Origin: Siphonodentalium dalli
Taxonomy: Eukaryota; Mollusca; Scaphopoda; Gadilida; Siphonodentaliidae
Assembly (NCBI GenBank): GCA_032622095.1
Contig: CP136066.1
Coordinates: forward strand, 54,464,609-54,528,608
Reading direction: 5' to 3'
Length of the DNA: 64,000 nt
Numbering within the stretch: position 1 is the first letter of the stretch; each line of letters opens with the position of its first letter. Under the pieces are notes generated by a model. That model was not told where the DNA came from and ran no database searches. It was given only the letters and a program-made list of their open reading frames with translations. The translations under genes were made by a program, and so were the position numbers. This document shows, piece after piece, positions 10,101-22,754 of this stretch.

Positions 10101-12620
10101 AGTTCTGGTGTGATATGAAAACTAGCACTAGCCAGTAGTGGTGTTGGACTGGGAACCAGTCATCTTATGGTAGAGTCAAAAGTTGATGTATATATTGGTT
10201 AATCGATTTTCAAGTTATTTTGACAGAGAAAAGCTTCCTAGTCAGTCCCACTATTTGGTCAGTTCTGGTGTGATATGAAAACTAGCACTAGCCAGTAGTG
10301 GTGTTGGACTGGAAACCAGTCATCTTATGGTTGAGTCAAAAGTTGATGTATATATTGGTTTATCAATGTTCAAGTTATTTTGACAAAGAAAAGCTTCCTA
10401 GTCAGTCCCACTATTTGGTCAGTTCTAGTGTGATATGAAAACTAGCACTAGTCAGTAGTGGTACTGGACTGGGAACCAGTCATCTTATGGTTGAGTCAAA
10501 AGTTGATGTATATATTGGTTTATCTATTTTCAAGATCTTTTGACAGAGAAAAGCTTCCTAGTCAGTCCCACTATTTGGTCAGTTCTGGTGTGAAATGAAA
10601 AATAGCACTGAGTTAAAAGTTGATATACCTATTGGTTAATCGATTTTGAAGTTATTTTTACCGAGAAAAGCTTCCTAGACAGTTCCACTATTTGGTCAGT
10701 TCTGGTGCAACATGAAACTAGCACTAGTCAGTAGTGGTACTTGACTGGGAACCAGTCATCTTATGGTTGAGTTAAAAGTTGATGTATACATTGGTTTATC
10801 GATTTTCAAAATGTTTTGACATAGAAAAGCTTCCTAGTCAGTTCCACTATTTGGTCAGTTCTGGTGTGATATGAAAACTAGCACTAGCCAGTAGTGGTGT
10901 TGGACTGGGAACCAGTCATCTTATGGTTGAGTCAAAAGTTTATGTATCTATTTTCAAGATCTTTTGACAGAGAAAAGCTTCCTAGTCAGTCCCACTATTT
11001 GGTCAGTTCTGGTGTGATATGAAAACTAGCACTAGCCAGTAGTGGTGTTGGACTGGAAACCAGTCATCTTAAGGTTGAGTCAAAAGTTGATGTATATATT
11101 GGTTTATCGATTTCAAGTTATTTTGACAGAGAAAAGCTTCCTAGTCAGTCCCACTATTTGGTCAGTTCTAGTGTGACATGAAAACTAGCACTAGTCAGTA
11201 GTGGTACTGGACTGGGAACCAGTCATCTTATGGTTGAGTCAAAAGTTGATATATATATATTGGTTTATCTATTTTCAAGATCTTTTGACAGCGAAAAGCT
11301 TCCTAGACGTACAGTCCCACTATTTGGTCAGTTCTGGTGTGACATGAAAACTAGCACTAGTCAGTAGTGGTACTGGACTGGGAACCAGTCATCTTATGGT
11401 TGAGTTAAAAGTTGATGAATACATTGGTTTATCGATTTTCAAGATCTTTTGACATAGAAAAGCTTCCTAGTCAGTTCCACTATTTGGTCAGTTCTGGCGT
11501 GATATGAAAACTAGCACTAGCCAGTAGTGGTGTTGGACTGGAAACCAGTCATCTTATGGTTGAGTCAAAAGTTGATGTATATATTGGTTTATCAATGTTC
11601 AAGTTATTTTGACAAAGAAAAGCTTCCTAGTCAGTCCCACTATTTGGTCAGTTCTAGTGTGATATGAAAACTAGCACTAGTCAGTAGTGGTACTGGACTG
11701 GGAACCAGTCATCTTATGGTTGAGTCAAAAGTTGATGTATATATTGGTTTATCTATTTTCAAGATCTTTTGACAGAGAAAAGCTTCCTAGTCAGTCCCAC
11801 TATTTGGTCAGTTCTGGTGTGAAATGAAAAATAGCACTGAGTTAAAAGTTGATATACCTATTGGTTAATCGATTTTGAAGTTATTTTTACCGAGAAAAGC
11901 TTCCTCGACAGTTCCACTATTTGGTCAGTTCTGGTGCAACATGAAACTAGCACTAGTCAGTAGTGGTACTTGACTGGGAACCAGTCATCTTATGGTTGAG
12001 TTAAAAGTTGATGTATACATTGGTTTATCGATTTTCAAAATGTTTTGACATAGAAAAGCTTCCTAGTCAGTTCCACTATTTGGTCAGTTCTGGTGTGATA
12101 TGAAAACTAGCACTAGCCAGTAGTGGTGTTGGACTGGGAACCAGTCATCTTATGGTTGAGTCAAAAGTTTATGTATCTATTTTCAAGATCTTTTGACAGA
12201 GAAAAGCTTCCTAGTCAGTCCCACTATTTGGTCAGTTCTGGTGTGATATGAAAACTAGCACTAGCCAGTAGTGGTGTTGGACTGGAAACCAGTCATCTTA
12301 AGGTTAAGTCAAAAGTTGATGTATATATTGGTTTATCGATTTTCAAGTTATTTTGACAGAGAAAAGCTTCCTAGTCAGTCCCACTATTTGGTCAGTTCTG
12401 GTGTGAAATGAAAACTAGCACTAGTCAGTAGTGGTACTGGACTGGGAACCAGTCATCCTATGGTTGAGTCAAAAGTTGATGTATATATTGGTTTATCGAT
12501 TTTCAAGTTCTTTTGACAGAGAAACTCTTCCTAGTCAGTCCCACTATTTGGTCAGATCTGGTGTGAAATGAAAACTAGCACTAGTCAGTATTGGTACTGG
12601 ACTGGGAACCAGTCATCTTA
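4144..12620 (+). repeat. Monomer block 1 (8.5 kb) with ~1.23-kb higher-order repeats
   Basis: The first ~1 kb (4144-5160) contains the most divergent monomers of the array, e.g. tttttcggacgaagaaacg near 4680 and gaaacagtcatc near 4452. From about 5205 the block is built of higher-order units of about 1226-1229 bp. Its last monomer, with gtcagatctgg and agtattgg, is the variant that precedes most L units. Confidence 0.93.
5205..11820 (+). repeat. Higher-order repeat, ~1.23 kb period (5 copies plus partial)
   Basis: A shortened monomer, gaaatgaaaaatagcactga, marks each unit at 5205, 6434, 7660, 8886, 10592 and 11821. Spacings are 1229, 1226, 1226, 1706 and 1229 bp. This fits seven full monomers plus one lacking 43 bp. 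The 1706-bp interval holds three extra monomers (480 bp). Copies starting at 5205 and 10592 share private variants, indicating a later block duplication or conversion. Confidence 0.9.
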
Positions 12621-12789
12621 TAGTTTAGTTATCAGTCGACGTTTATATATGTTTGCCATTTTTTAAAGTTCTTTCAATAGAAAATATTATAACACCACTG
12701 GCTAGTGCTAGTCAAAACATTCTAATTTCTGGGATGCCTCAAAGAAAATAACACCTTTGTTCTTATTAACAACAACAGTACTAAAAATA

Positions 12790-12799
12790 TATATAAAAG
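12790..12799 (+). promoter_or_regulatory. TATA-box-like motif in L (example in L2)
   Basis: tatataaaag fits the RNA polymerase II TATA consensus. It recurs at the same place in L2-L15, and L1 has tatataaaaaaag. Conservation may simply reflect array homogenisation. No initiator or coding frame supports a promoter; the first ATG downstream opens only about a dozen codons. Confidence 0.3.
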
Positions 12800-13135
12800 T
12801 CAGGAATGGACAAGATAAACTGTCAAATCTACATGATGAGCTGATACATGGCATTAACAGCTTAAGATGCTAATGTGTTTTGTCACATTGATTAGGTATT
12901 GTTTTGACAAGTCAACAACCACTGACATCAAAGCTGGAGCATTATGTGTCATTAGATAGTCTATTGTTTGTCACAAAGTGAGAACTTTTCACATCATTAG
13001 CAAGTTTGAAGTGAGGGTTTAAATATTCTGCAGAAACTAAATTTTCAGCATAACATCAACTGTAGTGGGCAGGAAAGCAGCTAGGATTTAATATTATAAC
13101 AACTTGGGTTTTTTTTCAACATTGGATTATTTTAG

Positions 13136-13150
13136 GCATCCAAGCTTAAG
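13136..13150 (+). other. 15-bp segment with splice-acceptor/donor-like borders (example in L2)
   Basis: A run of eight or more T, then attggattattttag, precedes gcatccaagcttaag, which is followed directly by gtaagg. The layout mimics a 3' splice site, a micro-exon and a strong 5' splice site. It is intact in every L copy except L12, including the diverged L1 (3924-3938). Transcription has not been shown, so this is only a candidate. Confidence 0.25.
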
Positions 13151-13344
13151 GTAAGGTATATTAATTTTTTTATAATCTTAGATTTGTGTTTAAAATCAAT
13201 CACAACACATTTTTTTTTTCGATTGTAAAATTTATGGATTTACATTTAATATCATTCATCCAAAAGTAACTTTTAAAATTAAACAAATGTCCTAAAAAAA
13301 AGTTAATAGAAACATTCAGTTGAAATTGTTCTGACATTCAAATT

Positions 13345-14621
13345 GGTTGAGTTAAAAGTTGATATATATATATTGGTTCATCGATTTTAAAGTTATTTTG
13401 ACAGAGAAAAGCTTCCTAGTCAGTCCCACTATTTGGTCAGTTCTGGTGCAACATGAAACTAGCACTAGTCAGTAGTGGTACTGGACTGGGAACCAGTCAT
13501 CTTATGGTTGAGTTAAAAGTTGATGTATACATTGGTTTATCGATTTTCAAGATCTTTTGACATAGAAAAGCTTCCTAGTCAGTTCCACTATTTGGTCAGT
13601 TCTGGTGTGATATGAAAACTAGCACTAGCCAGTAGTGGTGTTGGACTGGGAACCAGTCATCTTATGGTTGAGTCAAAAGTTGATGTATATATTGGTTTAT
13701 CTATTTTCAAGATCTTTTGACAGAGAAAAGCTTCCTAGTCAGTCCCACTATTTGGTCAGTTCTAGTGTGACATGAAAACTAGCACTAGTCAGTAGTGGTA
13801 CTGGACTGGGAACCAGTCATCTTATGGTTGAGTCAAAAGTTTATGTATATAATGGTTTATCAATTTTCAAGATCTTTTGACAGAGAAAAGCTTCCTAGTC
13901 AGTCCCACTATTTGATCAGTTCTAGTGTGACATGAAAACTAGCACTAGTCAGTAGTGGCACTGGACTGGGAACCAGTCATCCTATGGTTCAGTCAAAAGT
14001 TGATGTATATAATGGTTTATCTATTTTCAAGATCTTTTGAAAGAGAAAAGCTTCCTAGTCAGTCCCACTATTTGGTCAGTTCTAGTGTGACATGAAAACT
14101 AGCACTAGTCAGTAGTGGTACTGGACTGGGAACCAGTCATCCTACGGTTGAGTTAAAAGTTGATGTATATATTGGTTTATCGATTTTCAAGTTATTTTGA
14201 CAGAGAAAAGCTTCCTAGTCAGTCCCACTAATTGGTCAGTTCTAGTGTGACATGAAAACTAGCACTAGTCAGTAGTGGTACTGGACTGGGAACCAGTCAT
14301 CTTATGGTTGAGTTAAAAGTATGTCGTATATATTGGTTTAACAATTTTCAAGTTCTTTTGACAGAAAAGCTTCCCAGTCAGTCCCACTATTCGGTCAGTT
14401 CTGGTGACATAAAAACTAGCACTAGGCAGTAGTGGTACTGGACTGGGAACCATCCATCCTATGGTTGAGTCAAAAGTTGATGTATACATTGGTTTATCGA
14501 TTTTCAAGATCTTTTGACAGAGAAACTCTTCCTAGTCAGTCCCACTATTTGGTCAGATCTGGTGTGAAATGAAAACTAGCACTAGTCAGTATTGGTACTG
14601 GACTGGGAACCAGTCATCTTA
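13345..14621 (+). repeat. Monomer block 2
   Basis: Opens with the post-L monomer (gatatatatatattggttc) and the gtgcaacatgaaac monomer. It then follows the same monomer order as block 5 at an offset of about 6607 bp, ending early after a C-class monomer. A minus-strand open frame at 14313-14507 is a shadow of the repeat. Confidence 0.9.
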
Positions 14622-15345
14622 TAGTTTAGTTATCAGTCGACGTTTATATATGTTTGCCATTTTTTAAAGTTCTTTCAATAGAAAATATTATAACACCACT
14701 GGCTAGTGCTAGTCAAAACATTCTAATTTCTGGGATGCCTCAAAGAAAATAACACCTTTGTTCTTATTAACAACAACAGTACTAAAAATATATATAAAAG
14801 TCAGGAATGGACAAGATAAACTGTCAAATCTACATGATGAGCTGATACATGGCATTAACAGCTTAAGATGCTAATGTGTTTTGTCACATTGATTAGGTAT
14901 TGTTTTGACAAGTCAACAACCACTGACATCAAAGCTGGAGCATTATGTGTCATTAGATAGTCTATTGTTTGTCACAAAGTGAGAACTTTTCACATCATTA
15001 GCAAGTTTGAAGTGAGGGTTTAAATATTCTGCAGAAACTAAATTTTCAGCATAACATCAACTGTAGTGGGCAGGAAAGCAGCTAGGATTTAATATTATAA
15101 CAACTTGGGTTTTTTTTCAACATTGGATTATTTTAGGCATCCAAGCTTAAGGTAAGGTATATTAATTTTTTTATAATCTTAGATTTGTGTTTAAAATCAA
15201 TCACAACACATTTTTTTTTTCGATTGTAAAATTTATGGATTTACATTTAATATCATTCATCCAAAAGTAACTTTTAAAATTAAACAAATGTCCTAAAAAA
15301 AAGTTAATAGAAACATTCAGTTGAAATTGTTCTGACATTCAAATT
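14622..15345 (+). repeat. L unit, copy L3 (724 bp, short tail)
   Basis: Same length and landmarks as L2; its gtcgac anchor is 2001 bp from that of L2. TATA-like and splice-like segments are intact. Confidence 0.93.
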
Positions 15346-16443
15346 GGTTGAGTTAAAAGTTGATATATATATATTGGTTCATCGATTTTAAAGTTATTTT
15401 GACAGAGAAAAGCTTCCTAGTCAGTCCCACTATTTGGTCAGTTCTGGTGCAACATGAAACTAGCACTAGTCAGTAGTGGTACTGGACTGGGAACCAGTCA
15501 TCTTATGGTTGAGTTAAAAGTTGATGTATACATTGGTTTATCGATTTTCAAGATCTTTTGACATAGAAAAGCTTCCTAGTCAGTTCCACTATTTGGTCAG
15601 TTCTGGTGTGATATGAAAACTAGCACTAGCCAGTAGTGGTGTTGGACTGGGAACCAGTCATCTTATGGTTGATTCAAAAGTTTATGTATCTATTTTCAAG
15701 ATCTTTTGACAAAGAAAAGCTTCCAAGTCAGTTCCACTATTTGGTCAGTTCTGGTGTGATATGAAAACTAGCACTAGCCAGTAGTGGTGTTGGACTGGGA
15801 ACCAGTCATCCTATGGTTGAGTTAAAAGTTGATGTATACATTGGTTTATCGATTTTCAAGATCTTTTGACATAGAAAAGCTTCCTAGTCAGTTCCACTAT
15901 TTGGTCAGTTCTGGTGTGATATGAAAACTAGCACTAGCCAGTAGTGGTGTTGGACTGGGAACCAGTCATCTTATGGTTGAGTCAAAAGTTTATGTATCTA
16001 TTTTCAAGATCTTTTGACAAAGAAAAGCTTCCTAGTCAGTTCCACTATTTGGTCAGTTCTGGTGTGATATGAAAACTAGCACTAGCCAGTAGTGGTGTTG
16101 GACTGGGAACCAGTCATCTTATGGTTGAGTCAAAAGTTGATGTATATATATTGGTTTATCTACTTTCAAGATCTTTTGACAGAGAAAAGCTTCCTAGTCA
16201 GTCCCACTATTTGGTCAGTTCTGGTGTGAAATGAAAACTAGCACTAGTCAGTAGTGGTACTGGACTGGGAACCAGTCATCCTATGGTTGAGTCAAAAGTT
16301 GATGTATATATTGGTTTATCGATTTTCAAGTTCTTTTGACAGAGAAACTCTTCCTAGTCAGTCCCACTATTTGGTCAGATCTGGTGTGAAATGAAAACTA
16401 GCACTAGTCAGTATTGGTACTGGACTGGGAACCAGTCATCTTA
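15346..16443 (+). repeat. Monomer block 3
   Basis: About seven monomers. The start parallels block 4 at an offset of 1822 bp, including the shared gattcaaaagtttatgtatc and cttccaagtcagttcc variants. Confidence 0.9.
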
Positions 16444-17167
16444 TAGTTTAGTTATCAGTCGACGTTTATATATGTTTGCCATTTTTTAAAGTTCTTTCAA
16501 TAGAAAATATTATAACACCACTGGCTAGTGCTAGTCAAAACATTCTAATTTCTGGGATGCCTCAAAGAAAATAACACCTTTGTTCTTATTAACAACAACA
16601 GTACTAAAAATATATATAAAAGTCAGGAATGGACAAGATAAACTGTCAAATCTACATGATGAGCTGATACATGGCATTAACAGCTTAAGATGCTAATGTG
16701 TTTTGTCACATTGATTAGGTATTGTTTTGACAAGTCAACAACCACTGACATCAAAGCTGGAGCATTATGTGTCATTAGATAGTCTATTGTTTGTCACAAA
16801 GTGAGAACTTTTCACATCATTAGCAAGTTTGAAGTGAGGGTTTAAATATTCTGCAGAAACTAAATTTTCAGCATAACATCAACTGTAGTGGGCAGGAAAG
16901 CAGCTAGGATTTAATATTATAACAACTTGGGTTTTTTTTCAACATTGGATTATTTTAGGCATCCAAGCTTAAGGTAAGGTATATTAATTTTTTTATAATC
17001 TTAGATTTGTGTTTAAAATCAATCACAACACATTTTTTTTTTCGATTGTAAAATTTATGGATTTACATTTAATATCATTCATCCAAAAGTAACCTTTAAA
17101 ATTAAACAAATGTCCTAAAAAAAAGTTAATAGAAACATTCAGTTGAAATTGTTCTGACATTCAAATT
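16444..17167 (+). repeat. L unit, copy L4 (724 bp, short tail)
   Basis: Standard copy, 1822 bp after L3. It has a single private change, aacctttaaaatt, in the tail. Confidence 0.93.
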
Positions 17168-19227
17168 GGTTGAGTTAAAAGTTGATATATATATATTGGT
17201 TCATCGATTTTAAAGTTATTTTGACAAAAAAAAGCTTCCTAGTCAGTCCCACTATTTGGTCAGTTCTGGTGCAACATGAAACTAGCACTAGTCAGTAGTG
17301 GTACTGGACTGGGAACCAGTCATCTTATGGTTGAGTTAAAAGTTGATGTATACATTGGTTTATCGATTTTCAAGATCTTTTGACATAGAAAAGCTTCCTA
17401 GTCAGTTCCACTATTTGGTCAGTTCTGGTGTGATATGAAAACTAGCACTAGCCAGTAGTGGTGTTGGACTGGGAACCAGTCATCTTATGGTTGATTCAAA
17501 AGTTTATGTATCTATTTTCAAGATCTTTTGACAAAGAAAAGCTTCCAAGTCAGTTCCACTATTTGGTCAGTTCTGGTGTGATATGAAAACTAGCACTAGC
17601 CAGTAGTGGTGTTGGACTGGGAACCAGTCATCCTATGGTTGAGTTAAAAGTTGATGTATACATTGGTTTATCGATTTTCAAGATCTTTTGACAAAGAAAA
17701 GCTTCCAAGTCAGTTCCACTATTTGGTCAGTTCTGGTGTGATATGAAAACTAGCACTAGCCAGTAGTGGTGTTGGACTGGGAACCAGTCATCTTATGGTT
17801 GAGTCAAAAGTTGATGTATATATTGGTTTATCAATTTTCAAGTTATTTAGACAGAGAAAAGCTTCCTAGTCAGTCCCACTAATTGGTCAGTTCTAGTGTG
17901 ACATGAAAACTAGCACTAGCCAGTAGTGGTACTGGACTGGGAACCAGTCATCTTATGGTTGAGTCAAAAGTTGATGTATACATTGGTTTATCGATTTTCA
18001 AGATCTTTTGATATAGAAAAGCTTCCTAGTCAGTTCCACTATTTGGTCAGTTCTGGTGTGATATGAAAACTAGCACTAGCCAGTAGTGGTATTGGACTGG
18101 GAACCAGTCATCTTATGGTTGAGTCAAAAGTTGATGTATATATTGGTTTATCTATTTTCAAGATCTTTTGACAGAGAAAAGCTTCCTAGTCAGTCCCACT
18201 ATTTGGTCAGTTCTAGTGTGACATGAAAACTAGCACTAGTCAGTAGTGGTACTGGACTGGGAACCAGTCATCTTATGGTTGAGTTAAAAGTTGATGTATA
18301 CATTGGTTTATCGATTTTCAAGATCTTTTGACATAGAAAAGCTTCCTAGTCAGTTCCACTATTTGGTCAGTTCTGGTGTGATATGAAAACTAGCACTAGC
18401 CAGTAGTGGTGTTGGACTGGGAACCAGTCATCTTATGGTTGAGTCAAAAGTTTATGTATCTATTTTCAAGATCTTTTGACAAAGAAAAGCTTCCTAGTCA
18501 GTTCCACTATTTGGTCAGTTCTGGTGTGATATGAAAACTAGCACTAGCCAGTAGTGGTGTTGGACTGGGAACCAGTCATCTTATGGTTGAGTCAAAAGTT
18601 GATGTATATATATTGGTTTATCTACTTTCAAGATCTTTTGACAGAGAAAAGCTTCCTAGTCAGTCCCACTATTTGGTCAGTTCTGGTGTGAAATGAAAAC
18701 TAGCACTAGTCAGTAGTGGTACTGGACTGGGAACCAGTCATCCTATGGTTAAGTCAAAAGTTGATGTATATATTGGTTTATCGATTTTCAAGTTCTTTTG
18801 ACAGAGAAACTCTTCCTAGTCAGTTCCACTATTTGGTCAGTTCTGGTGTGATATGAAAACTAGCACTAGCCAGTAGTGGTGTTGGACTGGGAACCAGTCA
18901 TCTTATGGTTGAGTCAAAAGTTGATGTATATATATTGGTTTATCTACTTTCAAGATCTTTTGACAGAGAAAAGCTTCCTAGTCAGTCCCACTATTTGGTC
19001 AGTTCTGGTGTGAAATGAAAACTAGCACTAGTCAGTAGTGGTACTGGACTGGGAACCAGTCATCCTATGGTTAAGTCAAAAGTTGATGTATATATTGGTT
19101 TATCGATTTTCAAGTTCTTTTGACAGAGAAACTCTTCCTAGTCAGTCCCACTATTTGGTCAGATCTGGTGTGAAATGAAAACTAGCACTAGTCAGTATTG
19201 GTACTGGACTGGGAACCAGTCATCTTA
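17168..19227 (+). repeat. Monomer block 4
   Basis: About 13 monomers. Near its end a two-monomer segment (about 18580-18860 and 18900-19130) with gttaagtcaaaag is repeated, a recent local duplication. Confidence 0.9.
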
Positions 19228-19951
19228 TAGTTTAGTTATCAGTCGACGTTTATATATGTTTGCCATTTTTTAAAGTTCTTTCAATAGAAAATATTATAAC
19301 ACCACTGGCTAGTGCTAGTCAAAACATTCTAATTTCTGGGATGCCTCAAAGAAAATAACACCTTTGTTCTTATTAACAACAACAGTACTAAAAATATATA
19401 TAAAAGTCAGGAATGGACAAGATAAACTGTCAAATCTACATGATGAGCTGATACATGGCATTAACAGCTTAAGATGCTAATGTGTTTTGTCACATTGATT
19501 AGGTATTGTTTTGACAAGTCAACAACCACTGACATCAAAGCTGGAGCATTATGTGTCATTAGATAGTCTATTGTTTGTCACAAAGTGAGAACTTTTCACA
19601 TCATTAGCAAGTTTGAAGTGAGGGTTTAAATATTCTGCAGAAACTAAATTTTCAGCATAACATCAACTGTAGTGGGCAGGAAAGCAGCTAGGATTTAATA
19701 TTATAACAACTTGGGTTTTTTTTCAACATTGGATTATTTTAGGCATCCAAGCTTAAGGTAAGGTATATTAATTTTTTTATAATCTTAGATTTGTGTTTAA
19801 AATCAATCACAACACATTTTTTTTTTCGATTGTAAAATTTATGGATTTACATTTAATATCATTCATCCAAAAGTAACTTTTAAAATTAAACAAATGTCCT
19901 AAAAAAAAGTTAATAGAAACATTCAGTTGAAATTGTTCTGACATTCAAATT
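19228..19951 (+). repeat. L unit, copy L5 (724 bp, short tail)
   Basis: Standard copy. The following block is duplicated after L6 at an offset of 2803 bp. Confidence 0.93.
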
Positions 19952-22030
19952 GGTTGAGTTAAAAGTTGATATATATATATTGGTTCATCGATTTTAAAGT
20001 TATTTTGACAGAGAAAAGCTTCCTAGTCAGTCCCACTATTTGGTCAGTTCTGGTGCAACATGAAACTAGCACTAGTCAGTAGTGGTACTGGACTGGGAAC
20101 CAGTCATCTTATGGTTGAGTTAAAAGTTGATGTATACATTGGTTTATCGATTTTCAAGATCTTTTGACATAGAAAAGCTTCCTAGTCAGTTCCACTATTT
20201 GGTCAGTTCTGGTGTGATATGAAAACTAGCACTAGCCAGTAGTGGTGTTGGACTGGGAACCAGTCATCTTATGGTTGAGTCAAAAGTTGATGTATATATT
20301 GGTTTATCTATTTTCAAGATCTTTTGACAGAGAAAAGCTTCCTAGTCAGTCCCACTATTTGGTCAGTTCTAGTGTGACATGAAAACTAGCACTAGTCAGT
20401 AGTGGTACTGGACTGGGAACCAGTCATCTTATGGTTGAGTCAAAAGTTTATGTATATAATGGTTTATCAATTTTCAAGATCTTTTGACAGAGAAAAACTT
20501 CCTAGTCAGTCCCACTATTTGATCAGTTCTAGTGTGACATGAAAACTAGCACTAGTCAGTAGTGGCACTGGACTGGGAACCAGTCATCCTATGGTTCAGT
20601 CAAAAGTTGATGTATATAATGGTTTATCTATTTTCAAGATCTTTTGAAAGAGAAAAGCTTCCTAGTCAGTCCCACTATTTGGTCAGTTCTAGTGTGACAT
20701 GAAAACTAGCACTAGTCAGTAGTGGTACTGGACTGGGAACCAGTCATCCTACGGTTGAGTTAAAAGTTGATGTATATATTGGTTTATCGATTTTCAAGTT
20801 ATTTTGACAGAGAAAAGCTTCCTAGTCAGTCCCACTAATTGGTCAGTTCTAGTGTGACATGAAAACTAGCACTAGTCAGTAGTGGTACTGGACTGGGAAC
20901 CAGTCATCTTATGGTTGAGTTAAAAGTATGTCGTATATATTGGTTTAACAATTTTCAAGTTCTTTTGACAGAAAAGCTTCCCAGTCAGTCCCACTATTCG
21001 GTCAGTTCTGGTGACATAAAAACTAGCACTAGTCAGTAGTGGTACTGGACTGGGAACCAGTCATCCTATGGTTGAGTCAAAAGTTGATGTATACATTGGT
21101 TTATCGATTTTCAAGATCTTTTGACAGAGAAAAGCTTCCTAGTCAGTTCCACTATTTGGTCAGTTCTGGTGTGATATGAAAACTAGCACTAGCCAGTAGT
21201 GGTGTTGGACTGGGAACCAGTCATCTTATGGTTGAGTCAAAAGTTGATGTATATATTGGTTTATCTATTTTCAAGATCTTTTGACAGAGAAAAGCTTCCT
21301 AGTCAGTCCCACTATTTGGTCAGTTCTAGTGAGACATGAAAACTAGCACTAGTCAGTAGTGGTACTGGACTGGGAACCAGTCATCTTATGGTTGAGTTAA
21401 AAGTTGATGTATACATTGGTTTATCGATTTTCAAGATCTTTTGACATAGAAAAGCTTCCTAGTCAGTTCCACTATTTGGTCAGTTCTGGTGTGATATGAA
21501 AACTAGCACTAGCCAGTAGTGGTGTTGGACTGGGAACCAGTCATCTTATGGTTGAGTCAAAAGTTGATGTATATATTGGTTTATCAATGTTCAAGTTATT
21601 TTGACAGAGAAAAGCTTCCTAGTCAGTCGCACTAATTGGTCAGTTCTAGTGTGACATGAAAACTAGCACTAGCCAGTAGTGGTGTTGGACTGGGAACCAG
21701 TCATCTTATGGTTGAGTCAAAAGTTGATGTATATATATTGGTTTATCTACTTTCAAGATCTTTTGACAGAGAAAAGCTTCCTAGTCAGTCCCACTATTTG
21801 GTCAGTTCTGGTGTGAAATGAAAACTAGCACTAGTCAGTAGTGGTACTGGACTGGGAACCAGTCATCCTATGGTTGAGTCAAAAGTTGATGTATATATTG
21901 GTTTATCGATTTTCAAGTTCTTTTGACAGAGAAACTCTTCCTAGTCAGTCCCACTATTTGGTCAGATCTGGTGTGAAATGAAAACTAGCACTAGTCAGTA
22001 TTGGTACTGGACTGGGAACCAGTCATCTTA
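19952..22030 (+). repeat. Monomer block 5
   Basis: About 13 monomers including C-class units near 20930-21060. Its monomer order matches the start of block 6 with an offset of 2803 bp, and block 2 with an offset of 6607 bp. Confidence 0.9.
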
Positions 22031-22754
22031 TAGTTTAGTTATCAGTCGACGTTTATATATGTTTGCCATTTTTTAAAGTTCTTTCAATAGAAAATATTAT
22101 AACACCACTGGCTAGTGCTAGTCAAAACATTCTAATTTCTGGGATGCCTCAAAGAAAATAACACCTTTGTTCTTATTAACAACAACAGTACTAAAAATAT
22201 ATATAAAAGTCAGGAATGGACAAGATAAACTGTCAAATCTACATGATGAGCTGATACATGGCATTAACAGCTTAAGATGCTAATGTGTTTTGTCACATTG
22301 ATTAGGTATTGTTTTGACAAGTCAACAACCACTGACATCAAAGCTGGAGCATTATGTGTCATTAGATAGTCTATTGTTTGTCACAAAGTGAGAACTTTTC
22401 ACATCATTAGCAAGTTTGAAGTGAGGGTTTAAATATTCTGCAGAAACTAAATTTTCAGCATAACATCAACTGTAGTGGGCAGGAAAGCAGCTAGGATTTA
22501 ATATTATAACAACTTGGGTTTTTTTTCAACATTGGATTATTTTAGGCATCCAAGCTTAAGGTAAGGTATATTAATTTTTTTATAATCTTAGATTTGTGTT
22601 TAAAATCAATCACAACACATTTTTTTTTTCGATTGTAAAATTTATGGATTTACATTTAATATCATTCATCCAAAAGTAACTTTTAAAATTAAACAAATGT
22701 CCTAAAAAAAAGTTAATAGAAACATTCAGTTGAAATTGTTCTGACATTCAAATT
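22031..22754 (+). repeat. L unit, copy L6 (724 bp, short tail)
   Basis: Standard copy, 2803 bp after L5. It is followed by the longest L-free run in the window (16.5 kb). Confidence 0.93.

Larger units (their letters stand above)
12621..13344 (+). repeat. L unit, copy L2 (standard 724-bp, short tail)
   Basis: The first ~75 bp parallel a monomer's second half (tagtttagttatcagtcgac against ggttgagttaaaagttgat). Next comes an inverted monomer fragment, ccactggctagtgctagtc, around 12693-12714. L-specific sequence follows: a TATA-like motif at 12790-12799, a T-rich tract, and a 15-bp splice-bounded segment at 13136-13150. The tail ends gacattcaaatt, and monomer sequence resumes with ggttgagttaaaag. 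No open frame of note. L2-L6 are nearly identical to each other. Confidence 0.93.
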
